Below, piece after piece: positions 48,940 to 61,050 of a stretch of 64,000 nucleotides of DNA. The first letter of the stretch is position 1. Every line of letters starts with the position of its first letter. Source of the stretch: Liquidambar formosana (lineage: Eukaryota; Streptophyta; Magnoliopsida; Saxifragales; Altingiaceae); assembly GCA_039720395.1 (NCBI GenBank), contig CM077831.1, forward strand, positions 30,419,695 to 30,483,694. Reading direction: 5' to 3'. The position numbers and the translations under genes were made by a program. The notes beneath the pieces are model-generated. The model had not been told where the DNA came from. It searched no databases and worked only from the letters and a program-made list of their open reading frames with translations.

Positions 48940-49697
48940 CAAATGATCCAATAACATCATGATGTATGACTCCAACTTTTAAAATAGTTCTATTCAACAT
49001 CATGCTTCCTATACTACATAAAAATGAAAATAAAATAAAAAATAAAAAAATAACTTTCATGTGCTCCAAAGGAAGGAACACGTGGAAAAAAAAGCTAATG
49101 ACTTCTGACAAAGTGAATTCGGAGTAAATATTTAAGTGGAATTGTAAACTCCACTAAGTAATCTCCAAAGGCTGTTGGACGGTGAGATTCCAAACTTCCT
49201 ATTTGCCCAAAAGGCATATGCACCACATGGGCGGCAATTGGAGCCTCCTAGTCTCCTACTATTGCGAGTAAGTGTTTCACTATAACTAAGACACGGCAAT
49301 GTAGTATTACAGATCAACAAAATCAAATAAAATAAGATTATGATTAAAAAGTATTAATTAATCTCATTTTATTTATTTTTATCAGTCAATAACATCACAT
49401 CAATATGCCACAATTGCACACAAAATTTTCTCGTGCATCACATGCATTATTTTCCTTTATCGTGGAAAGCGTCCTTACTATTTTACTATTTTAGATTTCT
49501 TTCTAGAACTAGCTAGCTGCATGTAAATCACATGCCATACTATTTTCCTGCATTTGAAAACACATGGCTCTGGCTGCTAGGGCCCTACGGGCCATTATGG
49601 TTTGACCCCAACCAAATTGAGGACCTTTAGGCCCGTCACGCGCTCGTCATCATGTGATAAGCTGAGGGCGTCACTGTTGGGTTAGACTCATTTTGGG

Positions 49698-49938
49698 TTT
49701 TGAATTCAGTGCTAAATTGATAAAACTTAGTACCATATCAAAATAATCTTTACCCAGCCTTGAAAGAAAGATTGGATGGCTTGCATTGAAAGTTGAAAAA
49801 GTGTTACTGAAATGACTAAAATGATGTCATTGAATACCTTTTTTAACTTTCAATTCAAGTCATTCAATCTCTCATTTAAAGGTGTGGATTACCATGACAT
49901 GGTGCTGAGTTTTATCAACTCAGCACCAAATCCAATTC
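49698..49938. mobile_element. MITE with AGTGCTAAATTGATAAAACT-type ends
   Basis: The left part (GTGCTAAATTGATAAAACTTAG, ACCAT) is the inverse of the right part (ACCATG, GTGCTGAGTTTTATCAACT, CAGCAC) with few mismatches. An AAAGTTGAAAAAG / CTTTCAATTCAAG pairing extends the stem. The right end of the same family recurs at about 51085-51135. Borders are approximate. Confidence 0.6.
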
Positions 49939-50142
49939 CCCTATTTTGATTATAAAATTTGAAGGGTGATTACAAAATGATCCGGTTACTAGCAAATAAT
50001 TATAAATGAATACAATTAGCTAATAACTTTATAGTTATTTTTAGTTAAGTTAGTGGTCATCAATTTGTAGTTATTAGTGAATTGTATTGATTCATAGTTA
50101 TTTATCCCTTACCGGACCATTCTATAATTCTCTTGTAAATAG

Positions 50143-50866
50143 TAGGGGTGTTCATGGTTCGGTTGGTTCGAATAGATTTCAAACCAAACCATTATACTTC
50201 GGTTTTTTTTTTGTTCCCCCAAAACCAAAACCAAACTATGCTATAAAAAGACCAAACCACAAAATTTCAGTTTGGTTCGGTTCGGTTTTGGTTTTATCCT
50301 ATCAAGTAGTAACAAATAATTAAAAATATAAAAAATGACAAGCCAAACTCCAAATAAAAATATTTTTAATAAAATCATTACATTAACAACTAAAAAAAGA
50401 CATTAAACATTATATAAAAATGGAAAAGTATTGACTTATGTCAATCCAAATTCAAATCTCTAATCCAATATGTGCCAATATTTCACACAACATTAATAGC
50501 TAGTTTAATACTTGCCAATCTAATAAAGTAAAAACAATAAGAAAGTTAAAATCTAAAAAAAACAAGTCCATTTCAAACGTCTTTCTTCCAGTAGTGTATT
50601 ACTATTTTGAATCTATTATCTATTCTGCTCTTATTAGAATGGAAAATTTACAAACTAAGTTTAATATGTAACATATAAAATTATTTATATATATATATAT
50701 ATTCGGTTTTTCGGTTTGGTTTGGTTTTTTAAACATGAAAACCAAAACCAGACTAATTTAATTCGGTTTTTTAAAATTGGAACCAAAACCAAACCTAAGG
50801 ACCAAAAAACCAAACCAAACCGACCGGTTTGGTTTTTAGTTTTAACCAAAACCATGAACACTCCTA
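50143..50866. mobile_element. hAT-type element, 724 bp, copy 2 (inverted relative to 28997-29772)
   Basis: Ends TAGGGGTGTTCATGG and CCATGAACACTCCTA. The interior matches copy 1 in reverse complement, for example CATTACTAGAAG-type and GACACAAGTCAATAC-type words. Flanks GTAAATAG and GTAAAAAT match at 6 of 8 positions, consistent with an old 8-bp duplication. Confidence 0.8.
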
Positions 50867-51887
50867 GTAAAAATATGCCCAATATGTGGGGTCCTTATAT
50901 GTTTAGTAGCATGTATTTGTGTAAGCTAATAGAGAATTTAGCATCTTTGTCGAGTTGACATTGAATGGGATCTTGGATGGTCGAGATTAAAAGATAAAAA
51001 ATTGCTATTAAAATGATCAAAATTACATCAATGGCAACTTTTTAATTTTTTAATCTTAACCGTCCAAAACCTCATATAATGATTGAGACGAGCACAGTAC
51101 CATGTTAAGTTTTTTCACTTTAGTACCAAATCTAAACTCATAGTTATCATTGCGAAGGTAATGACTTAATGTTATAAAAGCATTTTCTAGAGAAATAAAC
51201 TAGAATGAATAACTTATAATGGTAGGGCAAATTACAAAATACCACAATGTAGAATTAGAGGTCCCAAATTTGAATTTTCACTTCTCTCACATTCCCAGAA
51301 AGGCTTGAGACAGGAATATAAGATTCCGAACAAACAAAATTAGTTGACTTTGAATTTGACACCGTCAGTGGACTTTGAGGTCTCAACTACTTCACCGCAA
51401 TTTTTGTGTTCCTACCTGTTAACCCAAAACTTGCTTGAGTTGAATAAACCCTACCGTCTTTGAAGTTGACTTTCGATGGTTTAGTTTTTAGAATGATGAT
51501 GATTAAAATGAATGATGGGATGCAATAATCAGCAAGTTGCCCGTGCCTCATTTTCAGGCCATAAGTAACCCCATCAGAGTTCATTCTTTTGTTGGCTCCC
51601 ACACTAAAAAAATTTGCTTTCGGGAGGAATAATGAGGCTTTCGGGAGGAATAATGAGTGAATTGAGCAAGACATGGGGATATGATGGTGGGTTAAGTTAG
51701 TCATCCTAGAGACCAATTAATATACAAAGCATTTGAAGAACCCGTCCATGTTTTAAGTGGGTTGTCCTCTTTCTAATTCGGTGGTGCGTCCCAGAGGGTA
51801 TATTGTTCCAATACCCCGAATCTGCCATTCTCTCTCCCCCATCCTCTCTCTGTGGCTCCAAATCCCTCACCCAAGATTTCCCTCCTT

Positions 51888-51925
51888 CCCCCCCCCCCCC
51901 CCCCCCCCCCCCTCTCTCTTTCTCC
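51888..51925. repeat. C25 plus CT tract in the MGD1 promoter or leader
   Basis: About 25 consecutive C, then CT-rich sequence, roughly 225-260 bp before the MGD1 start codon. The stretch from here to 52040 is almost pure pyrimidine on the plus strand, typical of plant 5' leaders. Confidence 0.85.
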
Positions 51926-52147
51926 TTCCGTCTCCCTCTCTCTCAGCCACAGTCTAAGACATCTCAACATCACTTACTCTGTCTCTCTTCTTCCCTTCTG
52001 TCCCCCCCCCCTTTCTCTCTCTCACTTGTTCTCTTCTATTCCTTGTTTTTCTTGCTATATAGAGGAAACCCATTTGTTCTTACATGATAAAGACATCTAT
52101 GGATTGATAAATTGGGTTCTTCCCCACCTCTGCAAAACCCAAAAACC

Positions 52148-55100
52148 ATGCAACCTTCAACTGTAGCTCAAGAGCCCAGTAATGTCTTCGATTTCGTATC
52201 CAAACTTGGCCGCTTCGGCTTCGATTCTAAATTTAGCACCTTGAATTCAGATGGGCACTCTTCCTTTCAATCTAATTACCTGTATTTTCATAGTTTTGGT
52301 GGTGGTGTCGGTGAGAAGAAGCGCAGAGTAGTTGCTTCATTGAGTTTGGGTAGTCGAAGTGCGTCCAGTATTCGGAGAACTTGGATTGAGTTCAATAGGG
52401 TTATTAGGTTTCACTGTGGGAGAATCCCAATTGGGTTTGCCTCGGTTCAGGCTGGTTTTGGCGAAAACAATGGGTTGGTGGAAGATAGGCGTGGTGTTTT
52501 GGAGGGTGAGGGATTGCCCTTTAATGGTGTCGAGGCGGAGAACTCGAAGAAGGTTCTTATTTTGATGAGTGACACTGGGGGTGGTCACCGGGCTTCTGCT
52601 GAAGCTATAAAGGCGGCATTTAATGAAGAATTTGGAGATGAATATCAGGTCAGTTTTGATGGATCATGGTTGGACTTTCTATCAAGGATTTAGGACAATT
52701 AATTTAGTGGGTATTTATATATTTATTTGTTGATCATGTTCTGTGTGTTAAGAGTGTGTGTCACAGGTGTTTGTTACTGATTTATGGTCGGATCATACTC
52801 CCTGGCCATTTAACCAATTGCCCAGAAGTTATAGTTTCTTGGTTAAACATGGACCTCTTTGGAAAATGACGTATTATGGAACTGCTCCGCGCGTGGTGCA
52901 CCAATCCAATTTTGCAGCAACTTCAACATTTATCGCACGGTGAGACTCTTTTATCCTTTCTCAGTCACACCCTCGTGATTCATTTTTGTTTACTAAATGA
53001 ACTATGGGTTCTTTTGTTTGGTCAATGTTGGGCAACTATCTATTCATATAATCCGAACCATGATAATTGAATTTGGGGAATGAGTGTCCAATACTTAATT
53101 AGTGCCATGCTGTTGTTATAACGAGCTTTAAAACTTGTTTCTATATGTCATATATGTAAATGAGTAAGAATATATGCATTTCTATTACCAATTACTTGTA
53201 CCATATATTAACTGAATAGTTGTTGTAGATTGTTTACATGGTATAAAGTATAAACATTCAACAAGGACCCAACACATGACAACTTAAACTTGGTGATGAG
53301 TGCTGCACCTAAGTTTAATTGTCCCCTTTCCTTCAATAGGAGCTTGGGCCTAAGGCCTCCCTCTTTTAATGAGGACTTGTCGTGTATTGTATTTATTTGG
53401 TCCTAGGGTAATTTAACACCTTTTGGACTCATTCTTTTCTCCTTTATTTGCACCCTAATGCTTAACGCCTTCTCGGGCCAATGATAGGACCTAAGGAAGG
53501 TCTACTTGGGAGCTTAAACCCGCTACCTTATTTCATTCCTTTGGAATGCTTGAAAGTCTCAGATTGGTGGGTGGAGTAAGGGTTAACTAAGCTAGTTGTG
53601 GGCTTCGCCCATGCCTTTTACCTTGATCACCGGGATGGCAGGGATGGGAAGGGGGAAATGATGTCCATATTCTCCATCAAATATGCCACACTCAATGAGG
53701 GATCATTAATTGGGCTCATGAGCTGTAGATATAAAATCCCGTAGGCGCCATGAGTGGGAAGGGCTCCCATTGGTTATTAAATTCAACCTATAGATTTCCC
53801 ATCACATCGGGGATCTGAATTGCTGTATAAAACCCATCCATGGCTCATTTACAAGGATTCACAACTTTGGCATTTACAAAGACCGAGAGCATTCCTACTC
53901 TTGGCGAAGAAAATGGTTTTTAAGCAAGGCAATATTCGAATACATTTATCAGTCAAAGTGCAACTTACTTGGCAAAGAATTAGGTATATCATGTGAGGAC
54001 TAAACACATAGATGTGCCATATCACACAATTCGAGACATGGATTATTTTAATTTTTTTTTTATTTTTAGATTCACACTAAGGAGAATGCAACTAACCTGT
54101 TGAAATGCCAGTTCCACAAGGGAAGTTCAAGCATTGTTTGGACTTGATTCATCTAACCTTGTGTTGAAGAATGAGGTACAAGAGGCTTGCTTGTGGAAGT
54201 TTCCATGTAAAGGCATTTGCAAATTCTTCAAGATGGATTATGGAAATACAAGCCAAGGTGGGGATTGTTAGAGTGGATGTCTTGTATTATCTGGGATCAC
54301 TGACGTATTTTATTGAGACATCATCATAATTTGTGAGGTTTCTAGATGCTTTTGAGTCTTCTAAGACTTGTTGTAGCCTCATTCGTCTTTCTAAACTCCA
54401 TTATGATCTCAATCCACTCCTATATTATCTTTTTAAATCTTTAATTAAAAATTCTTTCCTTTTGTCTTTTGAAGAATCCCACTCCAAATTTTTTGTTTGG
54501 TTGGTTTTTAACTATAGATCCTTTGAAGACTTTCCCCCATGTATATCCAGCGAATTTGTTTTGTTTTGTCTTTTTGTTTTGTTTTTTTGTTGTTTTTCAA
54601 AATATTTTTTAAATAATTTTAATTTACTTTGGAATTTTTTTTCATTTGGTGCAATGTCTATAAATGAAGTTACTATTTTCTTGTGGAGGTTCAAGTGTGT
54701 TCAACCATATACCTTCTGATAGATCCTTATGTTATCTTTCTATTTTTCTTTCCAAATGTAAAGTTATAATAATTCTAAAGGTAGCAACTTATATTAAGAA
54801 GAAATGACTCTCCGTCTTTTAAAATTAAGACAGTGGTCAATCGGTCATATTGTACATTAATAGAAAGAGAACCACTAAACTTACCACTAAACTTAGGACG
54901 AAGAGAGGCCCTAAAGAAGTCCTCTTTTTAACCTCATCACAGCAGGTTTCAAACTTTGTGAGGAAAACACTCAGACACTCAACTAGAGGGGGAAAAAAAA
55001 AACTGCAATCAAATTTGTATCACAGGGGGAGGTTACGTGCTGCTTTTTTGAGACCTGTGAAACAAATCCAAGTCATTGATTATTTAATTCCTTTTTTCAG

Positions 55101-58100
55101 TCTATAACTTTATATCATTCAACACGACAGTGTCATCCAAGAGAGCTTTTCTGGCAGTTAGATTTCTTTATCTTTCTGATTCTGTTATTTTGAATTTCTA
55201 CAGAGAGGTTGCCAAAGGACTGATGAAATACCAGCCTGATATCATTATCAGTGTACATCCTCTGATGCAGCATGTTCCACTTCGTATCTTGAGAGCAAAG
55301 GGTCTTTTGAAGAAGATTGTGTTTACCACTGTGGTCACAGATTTAAGCACTTGCCATCCTACATGGTAGTTACGCACTTATAGTTGCTATTTTCCTCTGA
55401 TACCCTAGATTTAGTATAGCTTTGATCTTGCATGTTTTTATGTATGTACAGGTTTCATAAGCTTGTAACAAGATGCTACTGCCCAACAGCAGAGGTAGCA
55501 AAGAGGGCATCAAAAGCTGGACTTCAGCCTTCTCAAATTAAGGTTTATGGCCTTCCTGTGCGACCTTCCTTTGTCAAGCTGGTCCGGCCGAAGGTTGGTT
55601 ACCTTTCTGACTAAGCCTCTATAACTTATAAGCTACATTCTATTGCATTTTATGTTTGATGAGGAATCTATGGTCCTTGTTTGGTAATACTGAGGGCACC
55701 TCACGGGGACAACTCCCCCCCCCAAAAAAAAAAAAAAAAAAAAATTCTCACCCCTTGGCTGTGAGAGTTCTCATTGCCCAAACACAAAAAGGCCAGACTA
55801 CTCAATTTTTAAGGAGTACAGAAGAAATTTAAAATATTTAATTTATATATGATTAGGATTTTGTGTCTTATTTTGGTTGAGTCATGGGGTGGAACTTGTA
55901 TGTCACTGGGTCTGCTCTATTTTTTCTCTTAGTGAACAATTATTCACAATTACAAAGTTTGGTTTCTAAGGAAATGTCACAGCTTTGAAATTGAGTATTT
56001 TAATTATAATTTGAAGGGTAAACTAAAGTAAATACAAAAACCCTGAAATTAAAATCAAATAAAGTAGTCCTTGAACTACTAACAACTGACACTTTGCATC
56101 ATCCGTCAGCGATTAACAAAAAAAGGCAATTTTCAATTTAGACGTACTAATCTAACTATCTAAGTTAGAAAATTTAAGTTGAGTTTTTTTCTAAGACTTT
56201 TATAATTGATTAAAGGCAGTATTCTTGGAAGAGTAGAATTTGGTTCTCTTGGAATAGTACAATTTGGTTGTCGATTGCATAAAATATCTGAAGAAGAAAT
56301 GTGGGTTTAATCAATTTATTTTAACCCAAATTATGGAAATAATAGAACAATGCAGCATTAGTTTTTTTCTTTTTTGCTAATTATTTTAAACACTCACATT
56401 TTTATTTGGAAAAAGTAGAGTACTTTGTATTTCTGGAGATTTGATACCCTCCGAGGTAATATTATTTCTTATAAAATTTATTTTGTTAGAAATTTTGCGA
56501 TTATCTGAAAATTCTACATTAATGTGCTTTAAGATGCTTGCCCTTTGATATGCTACTTTACAGTGTCTTCTTGTTTGAACTGATGGTCATCTTGGATTGC
56601 TTAATGTCGATTTGTTATTATACAAGCAGATTGTACTAGTTCACTTTTACCTATTTTTGTTTTTATGGTGTAGGACGAATTAAGGAAGGAACTAGGAATG
56701 GATGAGGATCTTCCTGCTGTGTTGTTAATGGGAGGAGGGGAAGGGATGGGCCCCATTGAGGCTACTGCTCGGGCCCTTGGGAATACGTTATATGATGAGA
56801 GTCTTGGAGAGCCAATAGGCCAGGTCCTAGTGATATGTGGCCGCAACAAAAAGCTTGCCAACAGATTGCTTTCAATTAATTGGAAGATTCCTGTTCAGGT
56901 ACTAATCTAGCTGCCAAGTTCTGACTGCAGGCTTGGTGACAATTTTCTGTTTCATTTCTTATCGAGCCATTACTTGTTAAAAAGGTTAGATTAGCTAGTA
57001 ATTGGTAATGCTTACTGGTGACTTTTTGTGAAGCCATTGCTCTCTATAAACTTTATTCTATACTATAGTGAAATTACACTTATACCCCTCGTAACAAAAG
57101 ATATCTAATATCTTGATACTCCCCTTCAAGCTGGAGTGAAGATATGTCTCTAGCCCAGCTTGGTCAAACTAGATTTCAAAATAGTAGGTCCAACTGGTTT
57201 GATAAGAACACTAGAGCAAAGATATGTACGAAGTCCAGCTTGATCAAACTAGAGAGTCGATCCAGCTGTCTTGGTAGACACATCTGCAAGTTTTCCTGTT
57301 GAACGAACCTCAATGGTGGATATGATACCAGACTAAATCTTCTCACATGGTATGAAGTGAATGTTGACCTCAATATGCTTCCCATTTTCATGCAGAACTG
57401 AGAAGAAATTTTAATGGTAGCCTGATTATCACAATAAAGAGGTATATAATCTTGTGGAGGATACCCAGGCTTAGTAAATAAGGAGTGAAGCCATAAAATC
57501 TCACATGTACCATATGCCATTGAGAAGACCAACTTTGTCTTGACTGCCCATATATAATTCACTGACCTAGACCATGAAGGGAAATTGGTGCCATCTAATT
57601 TTCCACAGGTCTTACGTTGAACTGGAGACCAAGAGATTTGTGATAACTGAAGAGAATCTCTAGATTTTTTTAAGCCAATGTTAGTCAGAGCCAATATCTA
57701 AGGGTCTAAGTAAAGATATAAAGTTATCCTTGAGTACTAATGTGGGAAAGAACATCCACCAAACAAGTTATCAAAGTAACGTGGGAAAGAACATCCATGA
57801 AAACAACAAACAAAAACTCGAAAACATTAAAACAATCACTTAAAAAGCAATTAAGGTAATCTTACAGGGTGCAGTTGAAAGAGAAGTGTGTTATATCAGG
57901 GAAAAAGATATGGTTACTGGTATTTAACCTAGCTGCCAAGTTTCAACTGCAGCCTCGGTGACAATTTTCCTTGTTAAATTCTTATTATTCCATTTATTGT
58001 TAAAAATTTAGAATGGATGGTAACCAGTACTGATAACTGGCTACTTTTCTTCTACTGAGTAATTCTTTATGTTCTTGTGATGTTAATCTGTATGTCTGTG

Positions 58101-59644
58101 TGGATTAGGTAAGCTCCTGTAACTGACAATTTCATTGTGACCAAAATCCTAAATTTTCATAAATTTCCAAATTATATTTTACTTTTGCTTGAAGCATCCA
58201 TACTTTATCTGATCATGCATGATTCAAGATTTTGCAAATTGTTCACATAAGTTGCATTATTTTAATTAATATTGGAATCACAAGTATGCTTTATTTCTTA
58301 AGATGCATTTTTACTCCATCAAATTCATTTTGAACCCACTTATATATGTGTGCTCGTGTGTGTGCACGCATGCGCATGTGTATATACATGTGTGCGTGTG
58401 TTTGAGTTGCCATGACTTACAGAAGTTGCTTACTTATAGGTGAAGGGGTTTGTCACCAAAATGGAGGAATGCATGGGGGCCTGTGATTGCATTATTACAA
58501 AGGTAAAACTTATGTTATGGTAGGGATGGTGCCTTTCTAATCTATTTTCATCCATATAATATTAAGTTGGCTTTTGTAGGCGGGCCCAGGAACTATTGCA
58601 GAAGCCATGATAAAAGGACTCCCTATAATTCTCAATGATTACATAGCTGGGCAGGTAGTTTGGTTTTGTTTGAACTGTTCTTTTTTTCATTTTTTCATTT
58701 TTTTCCTTTTGGGGAGTAAGAGCAGCCAGAGATGGTGGGTTCTAGAAAACTTTATTTTACAATCTTTTATATAATTAAACTTTTTTTGGCTCTGAAAAAT
58801 CTTTCGAGTATCCTATTTCCTACCTTATGCCTGAGGTTTGCAAGTCTGGAGAGAACTCTTGGATGTTATAAGGCCTTTGATGGCTAGGTACAACCCATCA
58901 ATGCTAGAATTTTTTGAAAATATTCAGCTCAATCATTGGGGATTACAGTTAGGGGGTTTTAGGGATTGGTAAATAGGGTTTTGGGTGATTCTGCTCGTCT
59001 GCGTTAAGCACGTCCATAGTGTAAGACATGCATTCATTAAGATTTTAGCATGATGTCATTAAAATAATGGTTTGTCTCAACTGTGTGCGAATATTTCACT
59101 ATTATTGCACTGAATGTGGATTGTTTTATTGTTCACTATTATTACTATGTCATTATGCAGTGGATTTTCTTATGTAAGATTAAATTAGATGTCCTGTTAA
59201 CATAAAATCTGAACTTATGGAGACAGTTACACATGCATATACTTGATTGCTGTTATAGGGTACTGGCTCCTTATTTAAGTGAAAATGCTGTGCGGGACTT
59301 GGTCTTGCCACATAGGCAGTAGTGTGCTTTGAGGAAACTTTTCTATTTACTTTAGGAGTAGGAGTTTACAAAACATATTGTACTTTAATTTTCATTTTAT
59401 ATTACAGGAAGTTGGGAATGTGCCATACATTGTGGAAAATGGATGTGGGAAATTCTCGAAATCACCAAAAGAGATTGCAAATATTGTCGCCCAATGGTTT
59501 GGTCCAAAGGCGGATGAGCTCAAGGTAATGTCGCAAAATGCATTGAAGCTGGCAAGGCCTGATGCTGTGTTTAAGATTGTTCATGATCTTCATGAGCTGG
59601 TTAGACAAAGAAGTTTTGTACCCCAGTATTCTTGTACAAGTTGA
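52148..59644 (+). CDS. MGD1: Monogalactosyldiacylglycerol synthase 1, chloroplastic
   Basis: Eight coding exons, 52148-52648, 52767-52939, 55204-55365, 55452-55593, 56674-56898, 58440-58502, 58580-58654 and 59408-59644, give 525 residues, the length of type A MGD1. All joins keep phase and use GT..AG. The start ATG follows AAAACC and gives [14 protein letters not shown], as in known MGD1; the open frame upstream has no ATG. Residues 1 to about 100 are a plastid transit region. The MGDG-synthase domain starts at about 134 with [20 protein letters not shown]. The GT-B C-terminal domain carries GGGEGMGP at 346-353 and the donor-site block [13 protein letters not shown] at 423-435. It transfers galactose from UDP-galactose to diacylglycerol at the inner envelope, making the main thylakoid lipid. 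Introns 2 and 5 contain copia remnants. Confidence 0.96.
53930..54265 (+). mobile_element. Ty1/copia pol 3'-end remnant in MGD1 intron 2
   Basis: A degenerate frame reads [16 protein letters not shown], corresponding to the copia RNase H motif KHIDVxYHxIR. In another frame [15 protein letters not shown] and [17 protein letters not shown] follow. Same strand as MGD1. Stops and frame changes make it non-functional. Confidence 0.6.
57090..57700 (-). mobile_element. Ty1/copia remnant in MGD1 intron 5
   Basis: Read on the minus strand, the frame at 57176-57694 contains [13 protein letters not shown], a copia gag start, next to [15 protein letters not shown] and [13 protein letters not shown], a copia RNase H/RT end. 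Gag start and pol end being adjacent shows a large internal deletion. The later part is frameshifted. Confidence 0.7.
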
Positions 59645-61050
59645 CAATATATTTTCCCCCAATCAATTTTGGTACTGAGTGTTCTGATGGAATACTCTGT
59701 CAAGCAAGATAGACTGTACTCTGTTCTGCATTTTCATATTTATTCCTATTAATAATACATTTTTGGTATTTTTGTTCTTGCTCTCGGTTGGGCTGCGGAT
59801 TGGGTGTTGAGGAGACCCATAATACGATCATCATCACTGCCAATAAAAAAAAAAAAAAACCAAAAAACGATCATTTTGTAAAGCACTCGTGTCTTCTGGG
59901 TACGGCATTTTGGAGAAAAATATTATTACCTGAAATTATGAAGTATGGGTCTTAGGGAACGGTTATTGCAATCCCCCATTCTTATAAGTTCACCCTTTTC
60001 CTTTTGGTTTTTAATATTTCATCAAAAATATAAAAGGTTTTTGCAAAAACCGATCGCTTGGTCTACTAGAAAACATCATTTTGAACAACTTTGCAAAAAA
60101 AAGGTTTTTCCAAAATCTATCGTTTAAGTAGACTTTTTGGCAAAAAATAAAATAAAAGCTATAAATGACTAAAAAATATATTTAAACAATAGATTTAAGA
60201 AAAATTTACTTCTACAAAGTTGTTCAAAATGATGTTTTCTAATGGACATCATGACCGGTTTTCATAAAAACTTTTTATATTTTACATAAAACCTTCAAAA
60301 CCTAAAAGATGGGAGGCAGGGTAATAAGAATGAGATGTTACAATAACCGTTCCCATAGGTCTTAGGCTCTTAGCTGAGGGTCTTCCAAAGTCCAAGGCCC
60401 AAAGCCCGAGCCCAAAACTGAGTCCAGCACTATAACACTCAGGCTAGACACGGGCCTATGAGTTTGAAACCCAGGCAGCCCAAAAGCCCAAATACTACGC
60501 ATAAGTACCTATGCTTAGGCTTGGGCTCCGACCGACGTTTGAATAAGAATATTTTTGGGTTCTCCTTAACTTCAAGATGGTTTTCACTTCTTTGTGGTGG
60601 TTATGCTAAAATCCATGGTTTTTCTGTACATCAAGATAGGAAAAAGAGCGGAGAGAAAGGCAAGTATGGGAAAGAACGGGAAGGAAGAGGGTAGAAAGAG
60701 AAAGGCTGCATCAGGCTGTCACTTATGTATTGAGACACATGAGAAACCACTGATTTCACAAAAAAGGTGGTTTTCAATAGTCAGATTTTAAGCAATTATG
60801 TTTACAACCAACATGACAAGATGAGTTTTGAGTATTCTTATAACCCAGATAATGTTTAAAAAATGGGCGGATTAGTCGGACAAGTCTTTGGCCCACACGT
60901 GCATGCCCACGTGAGAGTGCAAGAGAGAGAGAGAGAGAGAGAGAAGAGAGAGAGGGAGAGGCTTTATTTACATTAAAAAAATTGGAACAATAATAACAAA
61001 ATTTCCAGCGCCACTTATGGGCTTGGAAAAAGTGAAAATTTTACAGGTTT
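59645..61050. other. Spacer between the convergent MGD1 and DNA2 3' ends
   Basis: This holds the MGD1 3' UTR, the foldback element at 59955-60354, a GA run (60921-60960) and the DNA2 3' UTR. Short open frames at 60458-60791 have no recognisable product. Confidence 0.6.
59955..60354. mobile_element. Long foldback element, Mutator-like
   Basis: 400 bp that pair with themselves over about 135 bases per arm. The ends GGGAACGGTTATTG and CAATAACCGTTCCC match, and the inner arms contain GAAAACATCATTTTGAACAA and its inverse. The flanks ATGGGTCTTA (59945-59954) and ATAGGTCTTA (60355-60364) are a 9- to 10-bp duplication with one mismatch. Non-coding. Confidence 0.8.

Larger units (their letters stand above)
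42046..52147. other. Gene-poor interval upstream of MGD1
   Basis: About 10 kb without a credible gene. It holds a C21/CT compound tract (42709-42751), hAT elements at 43760-44478 and 50143-50866, a Mutator-like element at 46280-47036, a T40 run (48900-48939), a MITE with TIRs near 49698-49938 and a partial relative at about 50960-51135. A C25/CT compound tract (51888-51925) and a C8 run lie in the MGD1 leader region. Sequences at about 47910-48056 and 48540-48690 resemble each other weakly. Confidence 0.55.

Noticed and set aside
52112..52147. Longer N-terminus for MGD1
   Set aside because: The extension begins at TTG, not ATG; the ATG at 52148 matches the known MGD1 start.
54333..54719. 128-residue frame in MGD1 intron 2
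   Set aside because: Phe/Leu-rich reading of T-rich intron sequence; no similarity and inside an intron.
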